In this document: positions 45,265 through 53,950 of the stretch, in pieces
How the letters are laid out: each line of letters starts with the position of its first letter
How positions within the stretch are numbered: position 1 is the stretch's first letter
NCBI RefSeq assembly: GCF_036924645.1
Contig: NZ_JAZHRX010000001.1
Coordinates: 2,418,001 to 2,482,000 of the forward strand
From: Bradyrhizobium sp. AZCC 2176
Lineage (GTDB): Bacteria; Pseudomonadota; Alphaproteobacteria; Rhizobiales; Xanthobacteraceae
DNA: 64,000 nt
Direction: 5' to 3'
Notes under the pieces: model-generated
What the model saw: only the letters and a program-made list of their open reading frames with translations
Databases searched by the model: none
What the model was told of the DNA's origin: nothing
Program-made: the position numbers and the translations under genes

Positions 45265-47012
45265 GCGATCCCGCACTCGGCCTGTTGATGCTGACGCTCA
45301 TCGTCGTCGTCATCATGATGGGCTTTGCCACGGCCTTCACGCTGATGGGCCTCGGCATGTTCTTCGGCTTCATCGCCTTCTACGACCCGTCACAGAACTG
45401 GACGCACAACAGGGTTTTCGAGCTGATGGTTCAGCGCACCTACGGCGCGATGACCAATGACGTCCTGATCTCCATCCCGCTGTTCGTGCTGATGGGCTAT
45501 GTGATGGAGCGCGGCGCGCTGGTCGACAAGATGTTCTATTCGATCCAGCTCGCTTTCCGCCGCCTGCCCGCCTCGCTCGCCGTCGCGACCCTGATCGTCT
45601 GCACGTTCTGGGGCATCGCCTCTGGGCTCGTCGGCGCGGTGGTGGTGCTGATGGGCGTGATCGCCTTCAACCCGATGCTGCGCGCCGGCTATGACGTGAA
45701 ACTCGCCTCTGGCGTCATCACCGCGGGCGGCACGCTCGGCATCCTCATCCCGCCCTCGGTGATGATCATCGTCTATGCTGCGGTCGCCGGCCAGTCCGTG
45801 GTCAAGCTCTATGCGGCGGCGATGTTTCCCGGCTTCTTCCTGGCGTTCCTCTATCTCGTCTATGTCATCGGCTGGGCGATGATTAACCCGAAGATCGCGC
45901 CGCCGCTGCCGGAGGAACAGACCCGCGTCCCCGTGCCTGAATGGATCAAGAGGTTCGCGACACTGTATTCGCCGAACTTATTCGTCGGCTTGTTCAAGGC
46001 GTTGTTCGCGCCCAAAAAGGCGAAGACGCTCGAGATCGACGGCAAGCCGATGGGCTATGGCGCGATCGTGCAGAATTTCCTCATTTCGCTGGTGCCGTTC
46101 CTGCTGACTGCAATCACGCTCGGCACGGTTTGGTGGTATGTCGTGATCCACCAGCAGGTCGGCGCCGCGGCCGAAGCCGTCGAAGGCCTGCAACAGCTCG
46201 GCAGCGCGCCAGTAACGAAGGAATTGTCCCCGTCCGAAAAGGGACCGGACACCCAGTTCTATATCTGGTTCGCGGTATCGGCAGCCGTGCTGACGGCGTG
46301 GACGGCGCGCTCTTACTTGCGCATGGGCGGCGAGCGCTTCGTAGTGCTGAAGCTGCTGACGTCGTCGGTGATGCCGCTCGGCATCCTCACCGTCGTGGTG
46401 CTGGGCGTGATCCTGTTCGGCATCACGACCGCGACCGAATCCGCCGGCGTCGGCGCCGCCGGCGCCTTCATCCTCGCCTTCCACGCCCGCACGCTCGACT
46501 GGAAGCGCACCAAGGAAGCAGTGTTCCTGACCGCAAAGACGACCGCGATGGTGTGCTGGCTGTTCGTCGGTTCCGCGCTGTTCTCGGCGGTGTTCGCCAT
46601 CCTCGGTGGCCAGGCGCTGCTGGAGAGCTGGGTGCTCTCGCTCAACATGTCGCCGGTGCAGTTCATGATCCTGTCGCAGGCGATCATCTTCATTCTCGGA
46701 TGGCCGCTGGAGTGGACCGAGATCATCATCATCTTCGTGCCGATCTTCCTGCCGATGCTGAAGCATTTCGGCATCGACCCGGTCCTGTGGGGCGTGCTGG
46801 TGTTCGTGAACCTGCAGGCCGCGTTCCTGTCGCCGCCGGTCGCGATGTCGGCGTTCTATCTCAAGGGCGTCGCGCCGAAGCACGTCACGCTCAACCAGAT
46901 TTTTGCGGGCATGATGCCCTACATGCTGATCGTGATCCTGTGCATGGTGATCATGTATCTCTGGCCCGGCATGACGCTGTGGCTGCCGAACTATCTCTAC
47001 GGCGGCGGATAG
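45261..47012 (+). CDS. dctM: TRAP transporter large permease subunit with an internal insertion
   Basis: 583 residues versus about 430 in classical DctM. The family regions IPLFVLMGYVMERGALVDKMF (about 75), GTLGILIPPSVMIIVY (about 157) and ATAESAGVGAAGAF-like TATESAGVGAAGAFI (about 393) are intact. Between about 210 and 365 there is an extra segment with two added helices (LISLVPFLLTAITLGTVWW and FAVSAAVLTAWTARSY) around a hydrophilic stretch. It forms the symport channel with DctQ, driven by Na+ or H+. Similar enlarged forms occur in the chloroaromatic/mannitol-type TRAP group. Confidence 0.9.
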   Translation: MSDPALGLLMLTLIVVVIMMGFATAFTLMGLGMFFGFIAFYDPSQNWTHNRVFELMVQRTYGAMTNDVLISIPLFVLMGYVMERGALVDKMFYSIQLAFRRLPASLAVATLIVCTFWGIASGLVGAVVVLMGVIAFNPMLRAGYDVKLASGVITAGGTLGILIPPSVMIIVYAAVAGQSVVKLYAAAMFPGFFLAFLYLVYVIGWAMINPKIAPPLPEEQTRVPVPEWIKRFATLYSPNLFVGLFKALFAPKKAKTLEIDGKPMGYGAIVQNFLISLVPFLLTAITLGTVWWYVVIHQQVGAAAEAVEGLQQLGSAPVTKELSPSEKGPDTQFYIWFAVSAAVLTAWTARSYLRMGGERFVVLKLLTSSVMPLGILTVVVLGVILFGITTATESAGVGAAGAFILAFHARTLDWKRTKEAVFLTAKTTAMVCWLFVGSALFSAVFAILGGQALLESWVLSLNMSPVQFMILSQAIIFILGWPLEWTEIIIIFVPIFLPMLKHFGIDPVLWGVLVFVNLQAAFLSPPVAMSAFYLKGVAPKHVTLNQIFAGMMPYMLIVILCMVIMYLWPGMTLWLPNYLYGGG

Positions 47013-47085
47013 AGCGTTTTCCGGCGAAAGCCTGCCCCGGAATTAATCCGGGGTGGAGGCGGGTTCGATCAAATCAAAAATGCAA
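47011..47085. repeat. Family A repeat, partial
   Basis: AGAGCGTTTTCCGGCGAAAG followed by a perfect CCCCGGA-ATTAA-TCCGGGG hairpin and GGGTTCGATC. Directly behind the TRAP operon and could act as its terminator. Confidence 0.6.
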
Positions 47086-47100
47086 ACCTGGACGGGATTT

Positions 47101-47322
47101 TTACTGCCCGTGGCTCGTCAGCTTCTGCTGGCAGGCCTTGCTGATCCGTGAGCGGTTCTGCTTCAGGCAGGCCAGAATGATCTGATCGCCATCCTGCATC
47201 TGCGCCCGGCAATACCGCGAGACGTCGCGCGCGCACTCGTCATGCCCCTCTTTCTTTTGTGTCTGCGCCAACGCGTTGGAGGCCATCAGGATCAGGGGGA
47301 TGACGAAAAGGATCTTGGTCAT
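47101..47322 (-). CDS. Small secreted four-cysteine protein (paralogue 1)
   Basis: 73 residues. Signal peptide (KILFVIPLILMASNALAQ). The mature part has cysteines at 30, 38, 52 and 64 (spacings 7, 13, 11) in a CARDVSRYC...ILACLKQNRSRISKACQ pattern reminiscent of the cysteine-rich repeat of Golgi GLG1-type proteins. This would give two disulfides in a small periplasmic helical hairpin. A close spacing match lies at 47585. Function unknown. Confidence 0.72.
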   Translation of the reverse strand: MTKILFVIPLILMASNALAQTQKKEGHDECARDVSRYCRAQMQDGDQIILACLKQNRSRISKACQQKLTSHGQ

Positions 47323-47363
47323 TTGCTATGCCTTTACACGAGAACGCAATCCGGGCGTTCTAC

Positions 47364-47453
47364 AGCGTTTTCGAGCGAAAGCCAGCCCCCGGCTTGATCC
47401 GGGATGGACACCGGTTCGCGTCAAGAAAACGCGTCAAAACGAAAATTGGAGCG
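47364..47453. repeat. Family A repeat with inner hairpin
   Basis: CAGCGTTTTCGAGCGAAAG, then CCCCCGGC/ATCCGGG hairpin, then ACCGGTTCGCGTCAAGAAAA and CGCGTCAAAACG. It lies between the two four-cysteine genes. Confidence 0.7.
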
Positions 47454-47584
47454 TCAAAATTCGGCCGGTAACGCATTTGTGGCCCGCGCCCCCTTGGGCG
47501 CGTTTGTAAAGGCCGCAAAAGACGGAAAAACGCCTGCGTCGCATCGACGCAAGCGTTTTCCGAGCCGTTTAAAGACCGTGCCGA

Positions 47585-47866
47585 TTATTGCGCGGCGAGC
47601 TTGCCGGATTTCTGCGCGGCGAGTTCGCGGTCCATGACGCCGCGGCAACCGGCGCTCAGATCGGCGCGATGCTTGATCATGCAGGCTGTGATCTTCGGAA
47701 TGTTCGGGATTTCCGAGCTGCAGAGGCGGAACGCGTCGCCGGTGCATTGCTGCTGCGCTTCCGAGCTGAAAGCGAAGCTGGCGGTCGACGAGGCGGCGGC
47801 GAAAGAGGTGGTCAAGGCCAGCACTAAACTGACCTTGCGAACGGTATTGAAGAAGGCTGCGGTCAT
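47585..47866 (-). CDS. Small secreted four-cysteine protein (paralogue 2)
   Basis: 93 residues from the ATG at 47866 (AGGAG upstream). Signal peptide (VSLVLALTTSFAAASSTASFAFS). Cysteines at 41, 49, 62 and 74 (spacings 7, 12, 11) with the same CTGDAFRLC...ITACMIKHRADLSAGC arrangement as the product of 47101. A basic C-terminal tail follows. The two are evidently related and may be redundant or partners. Function unknown. Confidence 0.72.
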   Translation of the reverse strand: MTAAFFNTVRKVSLVLALTTSFAAASSTASFAFSSEAQQQCTGDAFRLCSSEIPNIPKITACMIKHRADLSAGCRGVMDRELAAQKSGKLAAQ

Positions 47867-48074
47867 TTTCGGCTCCTGTTGGCCCGGCAAAGCGAGCCCG
47901 TTGTTGATGGCTGGAGCATGCGCCTGGAACCGCAGACGCGACTGTGACTGACGTCACTCAGGCATAAGACCCTCATCTTCTTCGTCTAACCGGCGCGTGT
48001 TCGGGAGACGTTAAGACTTTGTTGGCACTAATACCCCGTTGCGTGTGTATCCCGAGTATCTGGAAAGAGTAGCG

Positions 48075-49112
48075 ATGCGTAATGCGTTGGGCCTGATGCT
48101 GGCCAGTGTAGTGACGGCGGTTGTGATCACCGGCGTTTGGTTCTGGACCTCCTCCCCGCGCGCCGACGCGGCCCCACCTCAAACCGTGGCTGCCCGCAAG
48201 GCCGAGCCGTTACCGGCACCCGCCGCAGCCAAGCTCGCGCTGAAGGACGACGTCGAGATCACGGCTTCTCTCACGAAGCCCGCCCCAGCGCCTGCGCCCG
48301 CTCCCGCGCCGCAGCCGCTGCGATCATCGGCCTGCGCCAATCCCGACGCACTTGGCGTCAGCCGCACGGTCGTGATCGACACCACCGGTGGCCCGGGCTT
48401 CGGGTTCCTGCAGTACAAGCAGTTCGACTTCCTGACCGAGAAAGAGGTCGTGCTGACGTTCGACGACGGTCCGTGGCCGACCACCCCCGCGGTGCTCAAG
48501 GCGCTTTCGGATGAATGCACCAAGGGGCTGTTCTTCCCGGTCGGCAAGCACACCACCTATCATCCGGAAATTCTCCGCCAGGTCGCCGCTGCCGGTCACA
48601 CCATCGGCTCGCACACCTGGTCGCACACCCATCTCGACGGCAAGAAGCTGACCGAGCAGCAGGTCAGGGAGGAGATCGAGAAGGGTTTCAGTGCCGTGAA
48701 GATGGCGCTGGGTGCGGCGCCTGCGCCGTTCTTCCGCTTCCCGGGCCTTGCGCACACGCAGGCCGCCCTCGGCTATCTCGCCTCACGCAACATTTCGATG
48801 TTTTCAGTTGATGTCGATTCCAACGACTTCAAATCGTCGGGTCCGGATCAAGTGATCCAGAACGTCATGACCAAGCTCGACAAGCAGGGCAAGGGCGTCA
48901 TCCTGATGCATGATCTGCAGAAGCACACCGCGATTGCCTTGCCGACGCTGCTGCGCCGCCTGAAGGCCGGCGGCTACAAGGTCGTGCAGATGAAGGCCAA
49001 GGAGCAGCTCGAAACCTTGCCGGAATATGACGCGATGCTGGTGAAGGACCAGAAGGTGCCGGCGGTTGCCAGCCGCCCGATCAGCAGCGTGGTGCAGACG
49101 GTTACGCAGTAA
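48075..49112 (+). CDS. Polysaccharide deacetylase (NodB homology domain)
   Basis: 345 residues from the ATG at 48075 (GGAAAGAG upstream). A signal anchor (GLMLASVVTAVVITGVWFW) and an Ala/Pro linker lead to the NodB domain: motif 1 VVLTFDDGPWPTT (Asp-Asp metal site, about 140), motif 2 GSHTWSHTHL (His ligands, about 190) and motif 3 FFRFPG (about 225). These enzymes deacetylate N-acetylglucosamine in peptidoglycan, chitin-like chains or exopolysaccharide. All catalytic residues are present. No nod genes are around, so it is more likely an envelope enzyme than the nodulation NodB. Confidence 0.9.
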   Translation: MRNALGLMLASVVTAVVITGVWFWTSSPRADAAPPQTVAARKAEPLPAPAAAKLALKDDVEITASLTKPAPAPAPAPAPQPLRSSACANPDALGVSRTVVIDTTGGPGFGFLQYKQFDFLTEKEVVLTFDDGPWPTTPAVLKALSDECTKGLFFPVGKHTTYHPEILRQVAAAGHTIGSHTWSHTHLDGKKLTEQQVREEIEKGFSAVKMALGAAPAPFFRFPGLAHTQAALGYLASRNISMFSVDVDSNDFKSSGPDQVIQNVMTKLDKQGKGVILMHDLQKHTAIALPTLLRRLKAGGYKVVQMKAKEQLETLPEYDAMLVKDQKVPAVASRPISSVVQTVTQ

Positions 49113-49157
49113 AGGTTGCCGCAAAGCCGGTCGCCGGCTCCAGCCTTACTCAATGAA

Positions 49158-49195
49158 AAACGCGCCCTTCGGATTTGAACCCGAGAGGCGCGTTC
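49158..49195 (-). terminator. Terminator between convergent genes, best on the minus strand
   Basis: Stem AACGCGCC/GGCGCGTT; on the minus strand it is followed by a run of T residues. Serves the gene at 49209 and possibly the deacetylase from the other side. Confidence 0.7.
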
Positions 49196-49208
49196 TGCTT
49201 TGGCTATG

Positions 49209-49628
49209 TTACCAATAGATGCCGTGCCGGTGCAGTGCGCCGATGATGCGCGCGATCCGGAAGCGTATGCCGTGCGGCCTCGCGCTCCTCGACATGTACG
49301 CCGTTCTCTGGGCGACAGGCCTTGCGCGTCCGGCGCTCGCAGGCCCGGCAGCGGGCCGATGCATCCTGGCTGCCCTGGCCACCCGGGGCGTGGCCGTCTC
49401 GGGCTTGCTCGTCTCGGCCTTGCTCGTCTCGGCCTTGGGCTCGACGACGGCGGGCCGCTCGACATATCTTGGTGCTTCCGCAGCTTCTGCGCTTTTCGAT
49501 GCATCGGCAGCCCTGGCCGGCGCCGGAGCGGTCTGCGTCTCGCTGCCGACCAGCGACAAGCTCCGATCGCCAGCTTGAGCTGCGGCGGATGCCAAAACAA
49601 ATCCTGCAATCAGAATGAATTTACGCAT
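49209..49628 (-). CDS. Small basic secreted protein of unknown function
   Basis: 139 residues from the ATG at 49628, preceded by GGGGAGAC. Signal peptide (RKFILIAGFVLASAAAQAG). The mature chain is Ala/Glu/Lys-rich in the middle, including repeated KAETSK units, and strongly basic at the C-terminus (SRSARPHGIRFRIARIIGALHRHGIYW). There are no cysteines. The Arg/His-rich end could bind DNA, RNA or lipopolysaccharide, but this is a guess. Followed by a terminator. Confidence 0.65.
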   Translation of the reverse strand: MRKFILIAGFVLASAAAQAGDRSLSLVGSETQTAPAPARAADASKSAEAAEAPRYVERPAVVEPKAETSKAETSKPETATPRVARAARMHRPAAGPASAGRARPVAQRTAYMSRSARPHGIRFRIARIIGALHRHGIYW

Positions 49629-49753
49629 GTTTGTGTCTCCCCTTGAGGTCGAGGCGGAGACTATGCCGGGCGGGGCGACTCCTGATGTGAGACAGGTCAC
49701 GCAGACGAATCCGCGAACGCGGATGCCGACTGCTCAAGGCATTTTTGAAAGGC

Positions 49754-49829
49754 TGGTGCCGCAAACAGGACTCGAACCTGTGACCCCGTCATTACGAATG
49801 ACGTGCTCTACCAACTGAGCTATTGCGGC
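49754..49829 (-). tRNA. tRNA-Thr, anticodon CGT
   Basis: 76 bases including encoded CCA. Acceptor GCCGCAA pairs with TTGCGGC; anticodon loop TTCGTAA with anticodon CGT (reads ACG). D and T arms are normal. Confidence 0.95.
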
Positions 49830-49920
49830 GGACCAAACACGGCGTTCGGGCGTGACCCGGAAAACGCCCGCACCTGATATCGGGGACGGCCCCGATTGGC
49901 AAGAAAAACGCGGGCCCTAC

Positions 49921-49987
49921 AAAGCGTTTTCAAGCGAAGTGGGCACCGGTTCGCGTCAAGGAAACGCGTCAAAACAAGAATCTAGAC
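49921..49987. repeat. Family A palindromic repeat
   Basis: AAAGCGTTTTCAAGCGAAGT, GGGCACCGGTTCGCGTCAAG and GAAACGCGTCAAAACAAGAA: the closest relative of the copy at 8481. Ends 3 bases before the hemY stop. Confidence 0.75.
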
Positions 49988-49989
49988 GT

Positions 49990-51750
49990 CTAGTTGCCGC
50001 CCCAGCGTGACAAAAATCCGCGCCAGCCGCCGGCCTGGGCCTTGGGCGGGCCGATTTGTTCCGCGAATTCGTCCGCTGGGCCGTCCTCGTCGATGCCGGG
50101 GTCGTCCGGCGCCCGGACGAGGGGGATCACGGCCGGAATCGGGGTCGGAATGGCCTTTGGAATATCCTGCCGCGAGCGGAACAACGGGGCCGGTCGGCTT
50201 GGCGCCGCTTCGGCCGGCTTGGGCGGGGCCGGCGTCGGCGCGGGGACCGGCTCGGGGCGGGTCGGCGCGGTTGAGGCCGCCTCAGCCGCAGCAGCCGGCG
50301 GCGGCGCGTTGTCCTGCTCGGCGGGCAGCGCCGGTGTGACAGGGGCGGCGGACTCGGCAACCGATTCGGTTACGTCCCTTGGCGGCTCGAGCACGACGAC
50401 GCGGCGCGGCGTCGCCAGCATGGCTTCCTCGAACGGCGAGGCCTCGATCGCGCCAGCCTTGTCGGACGGCAGTGCCGCGACCGGCGTCTGCCACTGGAAG
50501 GCATCCAGCCGCCCAGTGACTGGGGAAACCGGCCGCCAGCGATCACTGACATAGCCGTCCGCGGTCCAGGCCGGATCGTGCAGTGCGCGCACGGCGCGCA
50601 AGGTCCACGCCCGCGCCCGGCCGCTATCGCCATGTTCGGTGCGCTCGATCTCCGCCATCAAGAGCGCGACGCGCTGTGTCGGCGCTGAAATGAACGGCGC
50701 CAGCGCCTCGCGCGCTTTGGTAAACTCGGACGCGTCGATCGCGGCGCGCGCAATCGCCAGCGCGCCCTCGATGTGACCCGGCACCTTCGCGGCGAGCGTC
50801 TCGACGCGAACCAGCCGCTGGCGTGCGGAATCGCCGAGCTTCACATGCGCGTAGGCATCCGCCAGATCGGGATGCGGCTGCGCCAGCCATGCCGTCTCGA
50901 CGAGGCGCATGGAACGCCGCACCTGATGCGCCTCGCCTTCGAACTTGCTCGCCAGCACCGCGGCGGGCACCAGCGTCGGCGCCAGCTTGACCGCTTCCAT
51001 CACGCTCTCGCGCGCCAGGTCGCGATCGACCTTTTCGAGTTCCAGCGCGCGCGCCGTCAACAGCACGCCGCGCTGCCGGCGATAGGTCGCCTTGTCGATC
51101 AGTCCGGCCGATTGATTGTTGTCGAGGATCTTTAGCGCGCCGGCCCAGTCGCCCTTGGCGCAGCAGAAGCCGAGCACCGCATGCGACGCCCATGACGAGG
51201 ACGGCGACAATTTCAGCGCTTCCTCGGCGACCATCACGGCCGCGACCGGATCGTCGGCGCGCTGCGCCTCGATGAACAGGCCGCGCAAGCCCAATAGCCG
51301 CGTGTCCTCGCGTTCGGCCATGGCGCGGAAGGCGCGCTGCGCGCCTTCGCGATTGCCATCGAGCTGCGCCGACTGCGCATGCAGCAGCAACGCCAGCGGA
51401 TCGTGCGCGGCATGTTTGCGCGCTGCCTCAGCATGAATTCGGGCCGCCGTGGAATCGCCATGGCCGATCGCGAGCAGTCCTTGCGTGATCGCATGCCGGC
51501 CGCGGGCCTGACGCCGTTCGCGCCGGCTGCGCCGCATGCGCGCCGGTGTGCGCCACAGGCCGCGCAGGATCGCCCAAACCATCATCGCCGCAACGACGAC
51601 GATGCCCAGCGCCAGCACGAAGACCGGCAGCGTGGTCTGAACGCGATAGCCGCCCCATGACAGCACAACATCGCCGGCCTGCTCGGCAATCCAGGCCGCG
51701 CCGGCCGCTCCCAGCGCGATCAACAACAGAAACAGAATGATCCGGATCAT
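49990..51750 (-). CDS. hemY: HemY-like heme biosynthesis membrane protein
   Basis: 586 residues from the ATG at 51750 (AAGGA upstream). Two N-terminal membrane helices (IILFLLLIALGAAGAAWIAEQ and LPVFVLALGIVVVAAMMVWAIL) and the HemY_N core GDVVLSWGGYRVQTTLPV, then TPR helices (about 100-420) and a long proline-rich, probably cytoplasmic C-terminus. This is the HemX/HemY-type protein of proteobacterial heme operons (not protoporphyrinogen oxidase); it is thought to scaffold late heme enzymes. The mitofilin-like gene ends 22 bases upstream. Confidence 0.88.
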   Translation of the reverse strand: MIRIILFLLLIALGAAGAAWIAEQAGDVVLSWGGYRVQTTLPVFVLALGIVVVAAMMVWAILRGLWRTPARMRRSRRERRQARGRHAITQGLLAIGHGDSTAARIHAEAARKHAAHDPLALLLHAQSAQLDGNREGAQRAFRAMAEREDTRLLGLRGLFIEAQRADDPVAAVMVAEEALKLSPSSSWASHAVLGFCCAKGDWAGALKILDNNQSAGLIDKATYRRQRGVLLTARALELEKVDRDLARESVMEAVKLAPTLVPAAVLASKFEGEAHQVRRSMRLVETAWLAQPHPDLADAYAHVKLGDSARQRLVRVETLAAKVPGHIEGALAIARAAIDASEFTKAREALAPFISAPTQRVALLMAEIERTEHGDSGRARAWTLRAVRALHDPAWTADGYVSDRWRPVSPVTGRLDAFQWQTPVAALPSDKAGAIEASPFEEAMLATPRRVVVLEPPRDVTESVAESAAPVTPALPAEQDNAPPPAAAAEAASTAPTRPEPVPAPTPAPPKPAEAAPSRPAPLFRSRQDIPKAIPTPIPAVIPLVRAPDDPGIDEDGPADEFAEQIGPPKAQAGGWRGFLSRWGGN

Positions 51751-51772
51751 TGAAATCCTTACTGCGAAATCC

Positions 51773-52981
51773 TTATTGCGCCGGTTTGGCGAGCGCCGCC
51801 ATGGCGTCGGCCGCAAATTGACGGGATGCGGCCAGCGCGGCGTCGCGCGCGTCGGCCCGTTCAAGCCAGGATTGCGCCGCGGCGCGATCGGCCGGCTCAA
51901 GCGTCTTCAATTCCCGCCGCGCCTCGTTGAAATCATTTCGCAGCGCGGCCGCCGTGATCCGCGCCACCACGGCGCCACGATCATTGCCGGCGGTATCGGT
52001 GCGTTCGATCTTGACCAGCTTGGCAGCGCCCGCCTGCAGACGCTCGACAATGCCCGTGCCGGTCGTGGCATTGTTCTGTTGCGCGGCCGGCAACAGCTTT
52101 GGCACCAATGCCAACAGTTCCGTGCTCAGCTTGCCGGCGTTCGGCACGCCCTTCTCTGCAAATTGATCGAGCGGCTTCAAGACATTCGGATTGGGCGCCA
52201 GCGCTTTGGTCGCGGCGAGCGCCGCCGGATAGGGATCGCCGATCCGGACCAGAACATCGAGCAGCGCTCCCGCCACCAGGCGGCGCAGCGCTACGTCGTC
52301 GGCAGGTTTGGCGTCGGCAAGCTTGCTGCCTTGCTGCGCGATCTCGGTGCCCTGCGCCCGCATCAGGCTCTCGATCTTCGCGATGCGCTCATCGATCCCG
52401 GAAAGATCCGGCGACGCCGTGCCGTCGCCACGCGGGACCGATTTCACATCGTTGATGGCGGACGCCAGCTTCTCGCCCTGCGCCCGCGTTGCCGCGAGTT
52501 CAGCGCGCAACGCCGCAACTGTTTTTTCCAGGGCCTCGGTGCGCGCGGCAGCCGCGGGATCGGGCACCGGCTTGCCGACCTTTGGCTCTAGTCCGGCGAC
52601 ACGGGCGGTGAGACTGTCGATGGCGGCACCGAGCTGCGGGGCGGGCGGCGGGGAGGCGGGCTGAATCGCGGGCCAGCCCAGCATCCAGCCGACGCCAATC
52701 ACCAGCGCGGCGGCGACCGCACCGGAGACCGGCGCGACGATCCAGGGCGAGACAGGCCGGGAGGGTGGCTCCGCAACCGGAGGTTCCTCAACTGGAGTCT
52801 CGTCTGCTGAAACTTTGGTGGCCTCGGGCGCGGGCTCGGCCACGGGCTCGGGCATCGCCTCGCCAGAACTCTTCGTCTCGCTCGACACTTCGGTCGCCTC
52901 GAGATCGATGGTCGGCGGCTCACGCTTCGGCCGGCCCGAATCGGGCAGCGGTGCAGTGTCTTCGGGCCTGTCATCGACCAT
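51773..52981 (-). CDS. Alphaproteobacterial mitofilin-like protein (Mic60 family)
   Basis: 402 residues from the ATG at 52981 (a GTG one codon earlier is possible). An acidic, proline-rich N-terminus (about 1-78), one membrane helix (IVAPVSGAVAAALVIGVGWMLGW, about 80), a coiled-coil (about 115-220) and a C-terminal helical mitofilin domain (about 255-395, KTLEPADRAAAQSWLERADAR). Related proteins shape intracytoplasmic membranes in alphaproteobacteria and are the source of mitochondrial Mic60. The hemD-mic60-hemY order is the conserved context for this gene. Confidence 0.82.
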   Translation of the reverse strand: MVDDRPEDTAPLPDSGRPKREPPTIDLEATEVSSETKSSGEAMPEPVAEPAPEATKVSADETPVEEPPVAEPPSRPVSPWIVAPVSGAVAAALVIGVGWMLGWPAIQPASPPPAPQLGAAIDSLTARVAGLEPKVGKPVPDPAAAARTEALEKTVAALRAELAATRAQGEKLASAINDVKSVPRGDGTASPDLSGIDERIAKIESLMRAQGTEIAQQGSKLADAKPADDVALRRLVAGALLDVLVRIGDPYPAALAATKALAPNPNVLKPLDQFAEKGVPNAGKLSTELLALVPKLLPAAQQNNATTGTGIVERLQAGAAKLVKIERTDTAGNDRGAVVARITAAALRNDFNEARRELKTLEPADRAAAQSWLERADARDAALAASRQFAADAMAALAKPAQ

Positions 52982-53039
52982 CACAGCGGTTCCCTTGAAT
53001 GGCTAGGTGCCGAAACTTAGCAGAATCGGAACGTCTTAG

Positions 53040-53087
53040 AGCATGATCCGGCAGTGGCGGCACCGGTTTTCCGATAAGACCATGCTC
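53040..53087. repeat. Family B palindromic repeat
   Basis: Arms AGCATG and CATGCT around GATCCGGCAGTGGCGGCACC and GGTTTTCCGATAAGAC; lies between hemD and the mitofilin gene on the message of the heme cluster. Confidence 0.7.
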
Positions 53088-53091
53088 AGAC

Positions 53092-53847
53092 TTAAAGATT
53101 AGAGCGCAACCGCGCTTGCAGCGCCCTGCCCAGTGCCTCGAACAGGGCATTTTCGTCCGGCGAAGCTGCCGCCGTGACCTGGGTCGCGCCGGCATCCCGC
53201 AAGACCGCGGCGACGGCCGCCGAAATGCAGCATTGCGGCAGCGCCAATGCTGATATTTCGACGCCCCCGGCCCGCGCCGCCTCCAGAAATGCCCGCGCGC
53301 TGCGCCGTGAATAATGCAGCACTGCCTCGACCTGATGCGCCACAAAGGCGTCACATACGTCCCTTGGCAGGCTGGGCGCGGGCACCATCCGGTAGGTGGT
53401 GCGCGTCACAACCGTAAAGCCCTTTTCGCCGAGTTCGCCGGCGAGATCGCGCGCGAGATCGGCGCCTGCGAGGTACAATAGCGGACTGGCTTTCTTCAAT
53501 TGCTTCGACTTCGCACGCGCCAGCACCAGATCGCGCAGTGCGCCGGCGTCGCCCTTTGACGTGATCACCTCGCCAAACCCGGCGTCGCGCGCCGCGACCG
53601 CGGTATTTTCTCCGACCGCGAACAGCGGCAGTTTGAGGAGCCGGCTGTCGGCAAGATGGGACGCGATGGCGCGCAGTGCGTTGGCGCTGGTGACGATGAC
53701 GGCGCCATAAGTCGCGTCCGCATCGTTCTGGAACGGCACCGGCTCGAACCGCAGCATCGGCGCGCGCAGGACGTCGAACCCCCGCGCACGAAGCGCCTTG
53801 GCCGTCGTCTCATCATCCGGATGCGGGCGCGTGACGAGAACGGCCAT
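53092..53847 (-). CDS. hemD: Uroporphyrinogen-III synthase
   Basis: 251 residues. The two-domain fold begins AVLVTRPHPDDETTAKALRARGFDVLRAPML and contains the poorly conserved but recognisable GAVIVTSANALRAI and VEAVLHYSRRSARAFLEAAR with a C-terminal SPDENALFEAL. It cyclises hydroxymethylbilane to uroporphyrinogen III in the cytoplasm. The usual upstream partner hemC is absent: tsaD starts 126 bases away on the other strand. Located at the head of the hemD-mic60-hemY cluster. Confidence 0.88.
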   Translation of the reverse strand: MAVLVTRPHPDDETTAKALRARGFDVLRAPMLRFEPVPFQNDADATYGAVIVTSANALRAIASHLADSRLLKLPLFAVGENTAVAARDAGFGEVITSKGDAGALRDLVLARAKSKQLKKASPLLYLAGADLARDLAGELGEKGFTVVTRTTYRMVPAPSLPRDVCDAFVAHQVEAVLHYSRRSARAFLEAARAGGVEISALALPQCCISAAVAAVLRDAGATQVTAAASPDENALFEALGRALQARLRSNL

Positions 53848-53950
53848 ATTTCAGATCTCCGCCAAAACGATTTCGGCACACTCAAGCGATTGCACGCTGT
53901 CACCTCGTAATGCTACCGGGTTACGGAAGCGTTGTTTTTGGCGATAGCGC

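Noticed and set aside
48020..48045. TTGGCAC...GTTGC as a sigma-54 promoter before the deacetylase
   Set aside because: The distance between the GG and GC elements is 15 bases instead of the required 10.
49158..49195. Possible attenuator or riboswitch
   Set aside because: It lies between convergent stop codons and has a T-run only on the minus strand, so an ordinary terminator explains it.
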